Positions 22,546 through 34,519 of a stretch of DNA of 64,000 bases are shown piece after piece. The notes below the pieces were generated by a model. The model was given only the letters and a program-made list of their open reading frames with translations, ran no database searches and was not told the origin of the DNA. Numbering within the stretch: position 1 is the stretch's first letter; each line of letters starts with the position of its first letter. The stretch is from Hofstenia miamia (Eukaryota; Xenacoelomorpha; Acoela; Hofsteniidae), in assembly GCA_900660155.1 (NCBI GenBank), contig CABFPE010000279.1, positions 696,062 to 760,061 on the forward strand. Direction: 5' to 3'. The position numbers and the translations under genes are program-made.

Positions 22546-25379
22546 GAATGCGATTTATCCAGATCCCACTTCTGATCGTGATAAGCTTTCTCAAACTTAT
22601 GCAGAATCACAAAAATATTTTGTAATTTAGAGGTGATTATTAAAATTTAGGTCCATTTTCAACGTGCTGTTTAAGTTTATCCCACTGATAGTGGTCGCAT
22701 CAATTCTCTGTGGCAGCATTCTCTTAATGGCCCGGATTTCCATCTTGGCTTTGCACAAGCTTGTTGAAATTTGCAAGCAAATGGGCGGTGGAAGAAACTG
22801 TCATTAGAGTACTTAATTTATGTTTTGTAAACATTCTTTTTAGTGATTTGTAAATTTGATTTATAGTATATTTAAATTCATTCACCTTATTTTTACCCAG
22901 AGCAATTTTTCTTAAACACTAGAAATCCTAAATTCCGAAGCTGATAAGATTGAGCATCTAATAATAAACAATGATTCCCTTGAATAATTCTTCCAAGTTG
23001 TAGTGAGATAAATAATACACATATTTCAATACTATTTGCAACATTCTTTCTCTTTATAGTTAGAATCATGGTAATTGCAAAAAGGTTGTTTTCTCAATTT
23101 TTCAAAGAATTTGACATTTTTTAAATACATTCATTATTATACCGGGAGATTTTAATATTTAAAATATTTAAAATAAATTCATAATTATTTGATGTAATTT
23201 AAAGAAAAAAGCTTTAAAATATTTTTGGAAATACTAGTTTTTCTTAGTTACTTTTTAAATAGAATGTTTCATGTAATGCCCTCCTGAACGCAAACAAGAA
23301 TTTTGGAGGTAATCTCAAACTGTTCTGGTCATAGAAAGAATTAGACTGTAAAGCTGCTGCAAAACTTGCTGAAGTTAAAACTGTTGTTAGTGTAACACTT
23401 TTTTCATCATTTGTATAATTTTTTTAAATTTTCACAAGTACTATTATGAGCAGTTTACGAAATGAGTGCCAATTCTTGTTTTGTTCAAGAAGTCAGTGCA
23501 TACAAAAATATTGCTTTTTAAATGTAATTAAGTAAAAATAGAATTTTCTTTAAAATCCATCAAATAATAAGGGAGTTATAAAACATATTCTTTGGTCCCT
23601 TTAGTAAAAATCTTCCTCTATTAAGAAAACTTAAAATTGGAAATAGAATGCTTGGATTTCTATCAATGGGCGGGTTTAAAAGCTGGTCGGTTGGGGCTAG
23701 TTTTTGGGATGGGCCGGGACACGCTTGAACATTTTAATATAATAATAGTCAGTGCTATAAAAACGTCCAGAAATTCGGCGTGTTTTTACAGGACTAATTT
23801 ACTTAAAATTAGCAAAAGTTGTTAATGCTATTCTTAAATGCTCTGCTTCATTTATACGCCCTGACATACTGAAATATTAATTCCAGTAAATAACATGAGA
23901 AATGGTGGTCTCTCAGAACCAGAAATAGACATAAACCCGCTCAAAACATTGCAGTATTGATAGTTTGTTGTCTCCCTCAACATTGCACAAAAACAGTCCT
24001 GATTCACGTTTTTATTATTGATAATTTTTTAGAAAATGCCGATAGAAGTACAAAAGGTTCTGATTTCCAGATGTCTATTTGAGATATACTCTCCCGAAAT
24101 CTATTCTTGTAAGCTTAGAAATTCATACATCAAGTACAAGTTTAGACATGGAGAAATCAACAAATTCTTATTTTGGGAAAATAATTGTGAATAGATTATG
24201 TTATGAATTTCTGTTTGTAGAGATTTCGGTATCCAGATTTATAGTCTAAATTTGCAATTTATATAATATTTACGATTGTTTTGCTTGTGAAACAATGAAA
24301 ATATCAAAAGTCAGACGAGCGCAAATCTACAAAATATTTTTATTTAGATAATCTGTATAAAAACAAGCCAAATATAAGCTTATCCAATATGCGATTTGAT
24401 CATTTCCTAAAATAGCAGCGATGTAAGTTGATTTGCAAAACACAGCAAATTTAATACCAATTGAAGATATCATAAATATGAACAGAATTAGCAAATAATA
24501 TATTACTTAAAACTCTTTTTAATCTTTAAAGGAATGAACAATTACTAGAATTGTTTAAATTCAAAACTTAGTTTTTAAATTTTTTATTGAATATATTATT
24601 CATTATGCAATTGAAATTGAAATTTAATTTAATTAGTGTCCATCTATAATTTTATTGAATCTTTTAAAAACATTACTCGAAAAATACAAGATATAACAAA
24701 AAATATTTGAAAATACAAATGCATGTTAGTTGCTCTTTGTACAGCATATATTATCAGTTATTATTTGCAAAATTGCTTTCAAGGGGTTAAAGCGAAGTCA
24801 ACACCTTTTATATAGGCCTATTATTCATAATTTACTAGATTAAAAAATGTATAGAGATAATATGAAAAAAATTGAAAATAGTATAGTGTGGAGGTTATTT
24901 AAATTTTTTAGTTGAATACCCTATCTAATGTTTATTTATACGTTAAATTCTTTATCTAAAATCTGCTTATGAATTAATTGTTACAAATTTTGCTATAATT
25001 CTTTCAAATTCATAATTTAACCCAATTTCCACTATGAATTTCGCAAAATCTGTGATGGCTTCCTCGCCTCATTTTCTGAATATTAGGTATGGAATTATTT
25101 TTACAAAAAATTCTTATTAGCGTGTACTTTAGGCACAATAATTAAGTTTTAGCAGAAATCTTCATCATTGCAGGAACGGACCCAACCCCATAGATGTGTG
25201 CATGAAAAAAGTCTTTCAAAATTTCTTAACAGGTTTGGATAAAAATTAATGCGGCCAAATGTAAAACTAGTGTAAATATAAATAGGATTAAAATACATGT
25301 AACCTTTTTAAAAAATGTATATACATTCACACATTCACAAATATAAATTTATATCTTAGTTCTTACAAATTATTTTCTA
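22546..25379. other. AT-rich stretch, no gene seen
   Basis: Only short, low-complexity open frames. A GC-richer patch at 23660-23720 (GGGCGGG, GGGCCGGGACACGC) is unexplained and may be a transposon scrap. Confidence 0.5.
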
Positions 25380-26097
25380 CACATTTTCTGATCGAAAGCC
25401 GCACCAGAAAGGTGGCGCTGAGCTAACACTCGACGGCGCGTCGCTGTACGGAGTTCCGTACCTACAGTTGATGTTAAATAACAGGGTAGAAGAAGGTGTC
25501 GCCATATGTACTTGTGCATATGGGTGCGGTAACGGTCGAGAAACCTGTCTGTTTTCAGTTTTTAGGGTAGACAGACAGCGACGCAGTGGTTACGCTGCTA
25601 GCGAGACTGCTACTAGTGCCAGACCATGAGTGCGTCTCATGGGGCAGTCATGCAGGGATAACTCTTTGTTTCTGGCCTGTGAGATATGTCAAGGCCAGCT
25701 TTGCTGTGTCACAGGTAGTTACGATCTAGCATACTTTTAGATGGAGTCTCTAATCACTAGATTGCATTCAGTGTAAATGCCCGCACTCCAATATAATTTT
25801 CGGATCTCTATAGCAGCCAGCAAGCCCTCTCTAAAGTTACCACCGTTAGTAGCCTTGGTTGGACAAAATGGGAGAGGCGCACCCCTCTCAACTGAAGTTA
25901 GGCCTTCGGCTTCACTCTGCTGATCAGACTCAACACAGGTCAGCACTCTGCGTGGATTCACCCACTCATCAGTCAGTTGATTGGTTGAGTAATCTCGATT
26001 GTACACTGGAAACTTTGTTCTTAAAGTATTTTGTTTAAGGAAATAGTAAAAGCCGAACTCCAAATTTTAAGATGTTAACGGTTGAACAGCGTGTGAC
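25380..26097 (+). mobile_element. GC-rich element start with a transposase-like N-terminus, running into the gap
   Basis: GC content jumps at about 25390 and stays high to about 26000, unlike anything nearby. At 26072 an ATG begins MLTVEQRVT and is cut by the gap after nine codons. That start closely resembles the N-termini of DUF4817-type helix-turn-helix proteins that precede mariner-like transposases (a short Met followed by ..EER/EQRV.). I infer the 5' region of a DNA transposon or a gene derived from one. A minus-strand open frame over 25737-26063 is probably a shadow. No terminal repeat was confirmed. Confidence 0.35.
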
Positions 26098-27097
26098 NNN
26101 NNNNNNNNNNNNNNNNNNNNNNNNNNNNNNNNNNNNNNNNNNNNNNNNNNNNNNNNNNNNNNNNNNNNNNNNNNNNNNNNNNNNNNNNNNNNNNNNNNNN
26201 NNNNNNNNNNNNNNNNNNNNNNNNNNNNNNNNNNNNNNNNNNNNNNNNNNNNNNNNNNNNNNNNNNNNNNNNNNNNNNNNNNNNNNNNNNNNNNNNNNNN
26301 NNNNNNNNNNNNNNNNNNNNNNNNNNNNNNNNNNNNNNNNNNNNNNNNNNNNNNNNNNNNNNNNNNNNNNNNNNNNNNNNNNNNNNNNNNNNNNNNNNNN
26401 NNNNNNNNNNNNNNNNNNNNNNNNNNNNNNNNNNNNNNNNNNNNNNNNNNNNNNNNNNNNNNNNNNNNNNNNNNNNNNNNNNNNNNNNNNNNNNNNNNNN
26501 NNNNNNNNNNNNNNNNNNNNNNNNNNNNNNNNNNNNNNNNNNNNNNNNNNNNNNNNNNNNNNNNNNNNNNNNNNNNNNNNNNNNNNNNNNNNNNNNNNNN
26601 NNNNNNNNNNNNNNNNNNNNNNNNNNNNNNNNNNNNNNNNNNNNNNNNNNNNNNNNNNNNNNNNNNNNNNNNNNNNNNNNNNNNNNNNNNNNNNNNNNNN
26701 NNNNNNNNNNNNNNNNNNNNNNNNNNNNNNNNNNNNNNNNNNNNNNNNNNNNNNNNNNNNNNNNNNNNNNNNNNNNNNNNNNNNNNNNNNNNNNNNNNNN
26801 NNNNNNNNNNNNNNNNNNNNNNNNNNNNNNNNNNNNNNNNNNNNNNNNNNNNNNNNNNNNNNNNNNNNNNNNNNNNNNNNNNNNNNNNNNNNNNNNNNNN
26901 NNNNNNNNNNNNNNNNNNNNNNNNNNNNNNNNNNNNNNNNNNNNNNNNNNNNNNNNNNNNNNNNNNNNNNNNNNNNNNNNNNNNNNNNNNNNNNNNNNNN
27001 NNNNNNNNNNNNNNNNNNNNNNNNNNNNNNNNNNNNNNNNNNNNNNNNNNNNNNNNNNNNNNNNNNNNNNNNNNNNNNNNNNNNNNNNNNNNNNNNN
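26098..27097. other. Assembly gap of exactly 1000 N
   Basis: Unknown sequence. The round size suggests a default scaffold gap. It is followed at once by a (TA)n run, which probably caused the break. Confidence 0.99.
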
Positions 27098-27120
27098 TAT
27101 ATATATATATATATATATAT
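27098..27120. repeat. (TA)n microsatellite at the gap edge
   Basis: TA run directly abutting the N block. Confidence 0.9.
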
Positions 27121-27457
27121 TACCTCTGCAATGCTAGGATGTCTGTTCTTAGTAAAATTTTAAATTGATGGTGATGCGTAAAAATTTCTGAATTTAGATT
27201 ATCTCTTATGCTTACATTAGATCTCTTTCTCAGACTATGCTTAGCTTCACCGCAATCCTCACAAATGTATTTGTAAAGTAGGAGGGGGGACTAAGATTTT
27301 TGAGATATCGTGTTTCTTATTAAACTTATTTTTGTTTTGAGTGATGTAAAAATTGGAATTATCTTAGTAATTTTTAACCTTGAATTCAAACATCTTATTA
27401 TTTTTTGAATTTCTCAACTTGGTTACTTAGATCTGGTGTTTTCAATCCAGTTTCTAT

Positions 27458-28038
27458 TAGGGATGTGAACCCGGTATCCGGTAAAATCGGTAATTACACA
27501 ACCGGATCCGGATATCCGGCAAAATTTAACTTGTTTACCGGATTTTATCCAATAAGATATTCTGAGATAAATCTTGATTTAAAAATGGAATTTTCGAGGT
27601 TATATTTTTTCCATGATATGGAGGTTGTCATCCAACAAAACAAGTTTTTCTGACATACCATGGCTTAGTCTATTTAATATAGTCAAAATATTTATTTATT
27701 TTCATTCGCAACTTGTTTGTAAATCTTGCGTCAACAGGCTTCATTCATGGTAAAACAAAAAAAGACCTTTGATGCCATTTGACGATTCAATAATATGGAG
27801 AAGGCCGCGCAATCACGTTGATGACTGCTACTTTTGGTTAATGGATATCATTTGCATTGCTTTAAAGAAGAAAAGACGTAAAATTGTATATACCAACATG
27901 TATTCAGCCATATTAACTGTTCTGCATGATGATAATATCCCCACTCCAGAACAATATGTTATCCAGTATCTAGCAGTCAAATTATCCGAAATTATCCATT
28001 TCCTGGTATTTTCAATTCACTATCCTGATCCCATCCTA
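27458..28038. mobile_element. hAT-like element carrying a conserved protein segment
   Basis: The left end TAGGGATGTGAACCCGG, followed by repeated CCGGAT words, and the right end, whose complement reads TAGGATGGGATCAGGAT, look like a diverged hAT-type inverted repeat. The 8-bp flanks are GTTTCTAT and GTTTTTTT, 6 of 8 alike. Inside, on the plus strand at about 27770-27990, lies a protein segment unrelated to hAT transposase. Boundaries are moderately sure only. Confidence 0.42.
27750..27995 (+). pseudogene. Fragment of an invertebrate DCYFC-type conserved protein
   Basis: The open frame reads MPFDDSIIWRRPRNHVDDCY, then F-W, then KKKRRKIVYTNMYSAIL and HDDNIPTPE. I remember a widespread invertebrate protein segment with the layout PF.IPM.WREP.NH..DCYFC...KNK..I.YPN.PSA.RPV.HD..LP.P, without a name or known function that I can vouch for. 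The match covers about 60 residues. Here the WRE/WRR and NHVDDCY parts are kept, but the final C of DCYFC is W and YPNxPSA is altered to YTNMYSA. No start codon, acceptor or second domain is visible, so it is a captured or decaying fragment. Confidence 0.5.
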
Positions 28039-28046
28039 GTTTTTTT

Positions 28047-28614
28047 CTGTATTTGAATAATTTGATGATTTCCTTTGCTGGTACATTTTTCAAATAAGTG
28101 ATCAGAAGACTTAGAAGGGTAATTCAAAAAGCAATTCTTAAGAAACTCCTTTCTTGATGTAACCATTGCAACTTGTAACGATTTAACAGTAAATGTATGT
28201 TTGGATTGAAAACTCTGATAAAGATTTTTGTTAATTCGAAATTTTTACCAATATTCAAATCCAGTTTATGAACTTCGACATAAGTTAGGGCAAATTTGTT
28301 CTGAAAGGTTTCATATTAATGCAATGCTAATATTTGCATAAATGCATATTTTGTAATAACTTTTATCATAAATTTTGACTCAGTCGATACAGTAAAGAGA
28401 AATATTATTGAAATTAAATTCTGTTCTAAGTATGAATAACTTTTTTCATCTTTTAAGTAATATTTCAATTAGAACTTTATCAGGTCTTTCATCTATACTT
28501 CAATACCTCATAAATGACATCAAATTACAATTTTCCCTTTTAATCCACTATGTAGCTAAGCTATTCTTGCACAATCAATATCAACTGAAAGAGTTTTAAC
28601 GTTTCAAAAGTCAN

Positions 28615-28647
<33 letters not shown>

Positions 28648-29189
28648 AATCACTGTAGCTGTTTTTTCAATCAATTTCGTTTTATTGTAAAAAATTCACA
28701 AATTATTATATATAAATTTGTATAAATTAAATAAAGGATTTTAAAAAAAATATTCACATATAATTTCTCTATTTATATTGTTTCATCTTTCAATATAACA
28801 CCTTACATAAAATAAAGGATATTTGAGTAAGGCGGTAAATATGCAAACTTGAAAACATTTTTCAATTGCTTCAGTAAGACTACGATAATGAAAGATAGAA
28901 ACAAAGTCTAGTAACATCTCCTTTAGAAGAAGAAAATTTGCTGAAATATTTATTCTTCTGGGTGTTGAAGTTTCAATATATCCAATAGAAGTGCTTTGAA
29001 CTAATTATTACAGGTATGAATACATTCTCGATAAAGAAATACAATGTAACTTCTTATTTTTACTCAAACTTTTTTTAATTAATAGCTGTTTGTAAGATTA
29101 AATTCCGTTTTGAGAAGGGTGACATTACACAAAATTTAGCTATTGAGGAATTTATGTTGAATCGATGCATGTTAAGGTATTATTGCATA
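28047..29189. other. AT-rich stretch with a (TA)n run and a single N
   Basis: A single N at 28614 begins a (TA)n run to about 28646, another sign of assembly difficulty at TA tracts. No gene seen. Confidence 0.55.
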
Positions 29190-29365
29190 TGTGGTTTGCA
29201 AGCAGGGCTGTAACGATTTTTCAAAAACTGCATGGGTTGTGTTTTGGGAAATTTTTCAACTGAAAATGTTGGAAAACATCAACAGCTGCAAGCAGTTTTA
29301 AATTTGCCGTTTTTACACTTTGCTATTTAAGAAATGTGTTATATTTTGAATTAGAAAGAAATATT
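29190..29365 (+). repeat. Dispersed repeat copy, upstream of the LINE
   Basis: Contains TTGCAAGCAGGGCTGTAACG and later GCAGTTTTAAATTTGCCG. Both occur in the same order and orientation at 34525-34860 with moderate divergence. Unknown family. Confidence 0.55.
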
Positions 29366-29559
29366 AAACTTAATAGACTCATGTGCACAGAATTTCAGAT
29401 AGATGATTTTGGATTTGCTCTGGCCAAACAAAGATAATTAAGTACGCAAAATCAACTCACAATCAATCTCTTCAATTACTTCTGAATATGAATACTGATT
29501 TTTTACAGAATTGCACAGATAAAAATACATTACAACGACACTAGTATTAAGACATTTCG

Positions 29560-29705
29560 ATATTACCGTTCTTGTAACTTTGCAAACTGATGCATCAAAA
29601 TCATCAATTGGAGCATGTTTAATCCATGAATATGGATCAGCGAGATCTATGATAAAAACGGAAGAAAATTCCTTGTAAAAAGAATTGTTAGGTATCGCAT
29701 GTCCA
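29560..29705 (+). mobile_element. Ty3-like LTR retrotransposon fossil (RNase H part)
   Basis: The plus strand encodes LQTDASKSSIGACLI followed by a KELLGI-like motif. This is the characteristic RT/RNase H junction of Ty3-type pol, where xLxTDASxxGxGAxL precedes a block ending IEKELLAI. Only this short stretch is recognisable, with no LTRs and no other pol domains. It is a broken, old fragment. Confidence 0.6.
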
Positions 29706-29708
29706 CCG

Positions 29709-29728
29709 ATATATATATATATATATTA
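29709..29728. repeat. (TA)n microsatellite
   Basis: Short TA run just after the Ty3-like fragment. Confidence 0.85.
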
Positions 29729-29939
29729 TTATGGTGGGAAACGTAATTTGAATTTGAATTTGCAGCAATTAATTTTTCTATACGAAAATTTGCTTAATTA
29801 ACTTTCAACATATTTATTTCAACTTCGTATTTCTATTGCCAAGTATGTTGCCTAACAATATACAAAGTTCTTGTTCGACATGTAATTTAAACATTTGCAT
29901 GTTTTTCTTGTTCTAAATCTATGCATTGGTCAATGAATT

Positions 29940-30640
29940 GTACTGGTTTTGATGATGATCAACTAAATGCATTAGATTCTCTAAGAAGTAATTTAATACT
30001 ATTCTGTAATCACTACGTTGAGCTTGGTTGAAGGAAACTATAGTTTCAAATATTAGCTAATATTCATTGTTGGAAAACACTTCCAGCTTATGTAAAAAGG
30101 CTGTTCATGAAAGTGTTATTAAAATAGAAAATAGATTAAGGAAACTCGAAGCTGATTTCAGCAAACATTCAACTAATATATTAAAATTTTCATGAAAAAA
30201 TTTCTAATCGCTTTTAAGATGTTTCTACATTAATCCGCATCCAAGGCCTTAATGAAATTACAGAGTCAGATCATTCAAAACTTCAAAATAAAGAAATTGA
30301 AGCTGTAAATCATGTATTTGCTCATTTAGATTTAACAATAGAACTGCAATTAAAGATCTTGTCCGAATTCGAAAATTTAATGTTAAAAATTCACATCCTC
30401 TTAATATATTGGTTAAATTATACTCTGAATGGGATAAACGACTAATTTTATCTAATTGTAGAAAACTAAGAAACTACGAAAATAAAGTTTTTATTTCCTC
30501 GGCTCTGAATTCTGAAGAACTTAAAATAGAAAAATTGATTTTACAAAAAAGATGGAGTATGATTCAAGAAGGAGCTGATAAATCCAAATTTAGAATTAAG
30601 AATTTTTTACGATAACAAAGTGGTTGAAATTAGTTCTAGT
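29940..30640 (+). pseudogene. LINE ORF1-like protein remnant
   Basis: Pieces in two or more frames include a zinc-knuckle-like CSTCNLNIC near 29875, a coiled-coil-like IENRLRKLEADFSKHS (about 30125-30175), RIQGLNE (about 30237) and a C-terminal stretch from about 30360 to 30615: VRIRKFNVKNSHPLNILVK, then LILSNCRKLRNYENKVFISS, then RWSMIQEGADKSKFRIKN. The order (coiled coil, IxGLxE, then LxxxRxLR...VFIS) matches ORF1p nucleic-acid-binding proteins of LINEs. ORF1p packages LINE RNA and helps strand exchange. Broken by frame changes. Confidence 0.6.
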
Positions 30641-30787
30641 TGACTAGCTAACTCTATTATTATTGCTGATTCAGAAATCGAAACGTTAATAGATGCAAAT
30701 GACTTCATTAAAAAATACTCTATCCATAATTTTGATAATAAACATACTAATCCAGGTCCAAAAGTACTCGATAGTAGTGACATAAAA

Positions 30788-31516
30788 ATGGTATCTAAAA
30801 GAATTAAGAACAATTTTAAAATTGTTTATCTCAATGTACAAAGCTTACTTGCACATAAGCTTGAGCCAGAAGAGATATATAATAATTTAGGCAATAACAG
30901 CATTTTCGCCTTCACTGAAACTTGGTTAAGCAATGAAACACCAGAAGCACAGTACAATTTCAATATAAAAAAATTTTATTGTTTCTGTAAGCATAGAAAA
31001 TCCAGGGGAGGTGGACTAATGTTTCTAATCCCTAAATATATGAATCTTGTAAGGCATAAATCATTAGAAACAGTGCATTACTCCGTTGAGACACTATGGA
31101 TTGAAATCAAAAAAACCACTAAGTGTAGGTTATCAGCATTGATAAATTTGAGCTATTGCCCAAGAAAACAACTAGCAAAAGGATTTAGTGATTTCAAAAT
31201 GAATGAAGTGATGACTGCCATTTCCATGAATAAGGAAGCTATGTTATTAGGAAATTTTAACATTAATTACCTGACTAATAATGAAAAAAATTATATCAAT
31301 TATATTTGCAATCACACCTGGCTAAGTGTTGTCAATAACACTGTCCCTACACGAGGCAATGCTAATTCTCTGATTTATTTCTTCATTACAAGTATTAAAA
31401 ACTTCTTTAACACCTATATTCTTAACTCCTTTTCAGATCACAATTTATGCCTATACTATACTAGTCACAGCTTGAGTAATAGCAAATGCAAAAAAATATA
31501 TGCGTTACGTCTCTAA
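30788..31516 (+). pseudogene. LINE ORF2 apurinic-type endonuclease domain
   Basis: About 240 residues contain the motifs of APE-type LINE endonucleases in order: IVYLNVQSLLAHK, FTETWLS (catalytic E), GGGLMFL, LLGNFNINYL (usual G-D-F-N, here G-N-F-N), a degenerate SLID at NSLIYFF, and FSDHNLC (the SDH block). The endonuclease nicks target DNA for target-primed reverse transcription. Loss of the aspartates in GDFN and SLID suggests it is no longer active. The frame shifts after about 31500 into the continuing ORF2. Confidence 0.8.
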
Positions 31517-33500
31517 GAAATATCCCTTGGGATTTTGTTTACACTGTAGAAAATTCGAATGATATGGTAAAATTCATATTGAACCAAATCAACTTCAGCC
31601 AGAATAAGCATGCACCCTATCGACATCGGTTCATTAAACCTAATTGTTACAATATATCAAAGAATAAGGATGAGGAGATGCTAGAACTGGAGAAGAAAAA
31701 AACATGGGAAGAATATCAAAGGGACTTAATTAAGATCTTTATCAAAAGTATGTTAGTATCAAAGCTGAACTATTAAATTTAAAAAAGCGCCAGAGATTTG
31801 AAAATGAGAAAAAAGTTTTCAAAAATCTTTCACATTCAAAGTCTAGATGGAATTTTATTAATCATTTTTTAAATCGCAAGAAAATTGTCAATCGCAACAT
31901 CCAAGAAATTAAGATAAACAATAATACATGCAGTGATCAAAAAATAATAGCAAGGTATATGAACTTAAGCTTTAGAGATATGGGTACCTTCAAAGGTGAA
32001 CAGGTGAACCATGTAACCAACATTACGCAATTGCATCAAGAATTATTCAGGTTTAGAAACATCAGGGAAGCTGAATTAATTAAGGAAATGGACAAACTAG
32101 ACTCCAATATCTCTAGTGGTAGTTGTAAGATACCAGTGTTTATACTAAAAAGTACAATAATATTTTTCCGAATATCTCCCATTGATTACCTGAATTAGTA
32201 TAGGCCAATTTCAGTCACAAACCCTATATCAAAAGTATTTGAACGTTTTCTATGCTTCCAACTTAACATATATTTAAAAAGGCATAACATAATATCTGAT
32301 AAGCAATCTGGCTTTAAAAAAGGACATAGTACATTTGATGCTTTACTGACCCTAACAGAAAGCATACACTTCATACAAATAACAGCATCTGCAGTAGTGT
32401 CGCACTACTCGATTTAAGTAAAGCATTTGATGGTTTAGATTTTCAAATACTAAACAAAAAACTTGGATATTATGGATTTAATACTGATGCAAGAGCGTTT
32501 ATAAGTAGTTTTTTTTAGATAAAAGCCAACATTGTGTGAAATTAAATAACATATACTCAGAGTACATTTTTACAAACAAAGGAGTTGCTCAGGGTACCGT
32601 TCTCAGCCCTATTCTGCTTAACTTTTACATTAATTATTTAGCTAACCAAGTTTCAAATTGTGAACTGATCCAGTATTTGTGTAATCACCCATCATGCTAA
32701 TCCAATAATCGCAAGCCAAAAACTAGAGGAGGCTATCCAACAAATCACGACCTTTTTGAAACAGAATAAACTGACAATGAATACAAAGAAGACGCAATTT
32801 ATCATTTTCAAGCCAAAAAAATTAAACATCATAAGCAAAAACATCACTTTGAAGGTTTCTCCAAATAATCCACTAGTAAAAAATGCATATTCTATGATGT
32901 ACTTAGGAGTTCAAATTGATAGAAATTTTACCTTTGAAACGTTTGTGAACAACAAAATCAGCAGAATGGCTATTGGAGTGCATTATCTAAAACACATAAG
33001 AAATATTACTCTAAGTAAGGTCATTGTAGAGGCGCTGGTGTATAGTCAATTTAAGTATGCATGCATACTTCTGAATAATATATCTAATGATGAACGAAGG
33101 CGCATATATAGAATATTTAATTGGTCACTGTGTACAATGTTTAACATCGACTACGTCAAACAGGAAAAACTCTGCAAACATTAAACATGTTATCACCAAT
33201 TTATTATATTATATATGCAAGTTTAATAAAAATATTTCAAATTGTTAAACAAAAAATCCTTTGTTCAACAATATTAGCGTAAATAACAGAACAAATAAAT
33301 TGGCATGCAGAGTAAAAGTAGTGAATAAGTTTTGGAGAGACGCCTTAACACCTAAAGTTTGTAAATATTGGAACAAGTTACCACTACAGATAAGAAAAGA
33401 ACATAATATAAGAACATTTAAGAAACTATTGAAGGAAAATTTGTTAACAAACCAATGTAAATACGAGCATTCAAAAATTCCATGGCAAAAAATTTAAGTT
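31517..33500 (+). pseudogene. LINE ORF2 reverse transcriptase and C-terminal region
   Basis: The linker runs 31517-32190. RT motifs follow: RPISVTNPISKVFERFL (about 32200-32255), SGFKKGHSTFDALLTL (about 32310-32350), motif A LDLSKAFDGLDF (about 32405), motif B KGVAQGTVLSPILLNFYINY (about 32580-32640), a degenerate motif C where YADD is expected (QYLCNHPSC, about 32670), TMNTKKTQFIIF (about 32775) and MMYLGVQIDRNFTFE (about 32895-32940). The C-terminal block FWRDALTPKVCKYWNKLPLQ (about 33330-33390) is typical of CR1-type ORF2 ends. Several stops and frame changes. The catalytic YADD is lost. Confidence 0.82.
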
Positions 33501-33643
33501 TAACTCTTTTTTATTTAATCTTTTTAATTCGTAATTAGTTTGTGTTTTTTTAGATTTATTTTAAGTATCTTTAGTTTGTAGATTTGTACATCATTTTTAT
33601 TTTTATTTTTATAAATATGTATTTGTTGTACTGCTATAAACAT

Positions 33644-33702
33644 GAAATATATATATATATATATACAGATATATATATATATATATAGATGTATATATAT
33701 AC

Positions 33703-33745
<43 letters not shown>

Positions 33746-33755
33746 TATACAGTAT
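33644..33755. repeat. (TA)n-rich tract following the LINE 3' end
   Basis: Interrupted TA repeats begin directly at the LINE end (CATGAA then TA repeats). They may be the 3' repeat tail of the LINE or its insertion target. Confidence 0.85.
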
Positions 33756-34519
33756 ATTATGTATTCTCATAATTCAAAGAACTTCAATATAATTGCTAAG
33801 TGCCATAAAACCTATTATTAAATTTGAAATGAAAACTATCAAATATATTCAAAATCGAAATTAAAAACAGCTATTTGAATAAAAGGTGATAGTTAATTTG
33901 CAAGGAAAACTAAATTTTACCATGTTATCAATCACTTTGCCATAGGTTGCGTAAATGATGGGCAAATAGGGGAAACACCTTCAAAATATTTCTTAATTAA
34001 TCAAGTTCATTGGTTTTTGGTAACAGTAAATTATACACGACCACTTTATTCATTAAATAAATTCTAATTAACCTTTAGGCGGTACTTGCAGCTCACAAAT
34101 AATAAAGAATTGCTACGATATTAGTCAGACACTTAATTGTTATAATTACTATATTTTATGTTAAATATTGAGAAATATCTGTTTCGGATTCAGTATTTTT
34201 ATTGATGCTTTTCGAATTAGAGGGGCTTTGACCAATGGTGGAAGTATTCAAGGCACCTCCTATCTGGCTCGGTCTACGTGTGCGATGTGCTGGGCCTGGC
34301 AGAAAAGCAATATTCATGCGGACTGTGGGCAGATCTCAAAATAAATAAAATACGGGCTACAATTTTTACTTAATCTGGAAAAGCAATATATTTGAAATGA
34401 TTTCCATGTATACCATGATTTTATTTTGCAGCTTGTATTCACCAAAGTCATTCTAGCTGTTGAATTGATATCGGTTTTGTTGATTAAAATTATGCGAGAC
34501 GACTCGCGAGCCAAGGTAA

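Larger units (their letters stand above)
29870..33640 (+). mobile_element. CR1-like LINE, nearly full length but decayed
   Basis: A non-LTR retrotransposon on the plus strand with an ORF1-like region, an ORF2 coding for endonuclease and reverse transcriptase, and a short 3' UTR that runs into a (TA)n tract at 33644. ORF2 carries several stops and frame changes, so it is inactive. The 3' UTR contains TTTTATAAATATGTA, which is also seen in LINE tails near 47.9 and 52.7 kb. The overall organisation fits the CR1/L2 group; the exact clade needs a phylogeny. Confidence 0.85.

Noticed and set aside
26072-27163. A 363-codon plus-strand open frame
   Set aside because: Almost all of it is the N gap. 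Only the first nine codons are real sequence, and the end is a TA repeat.
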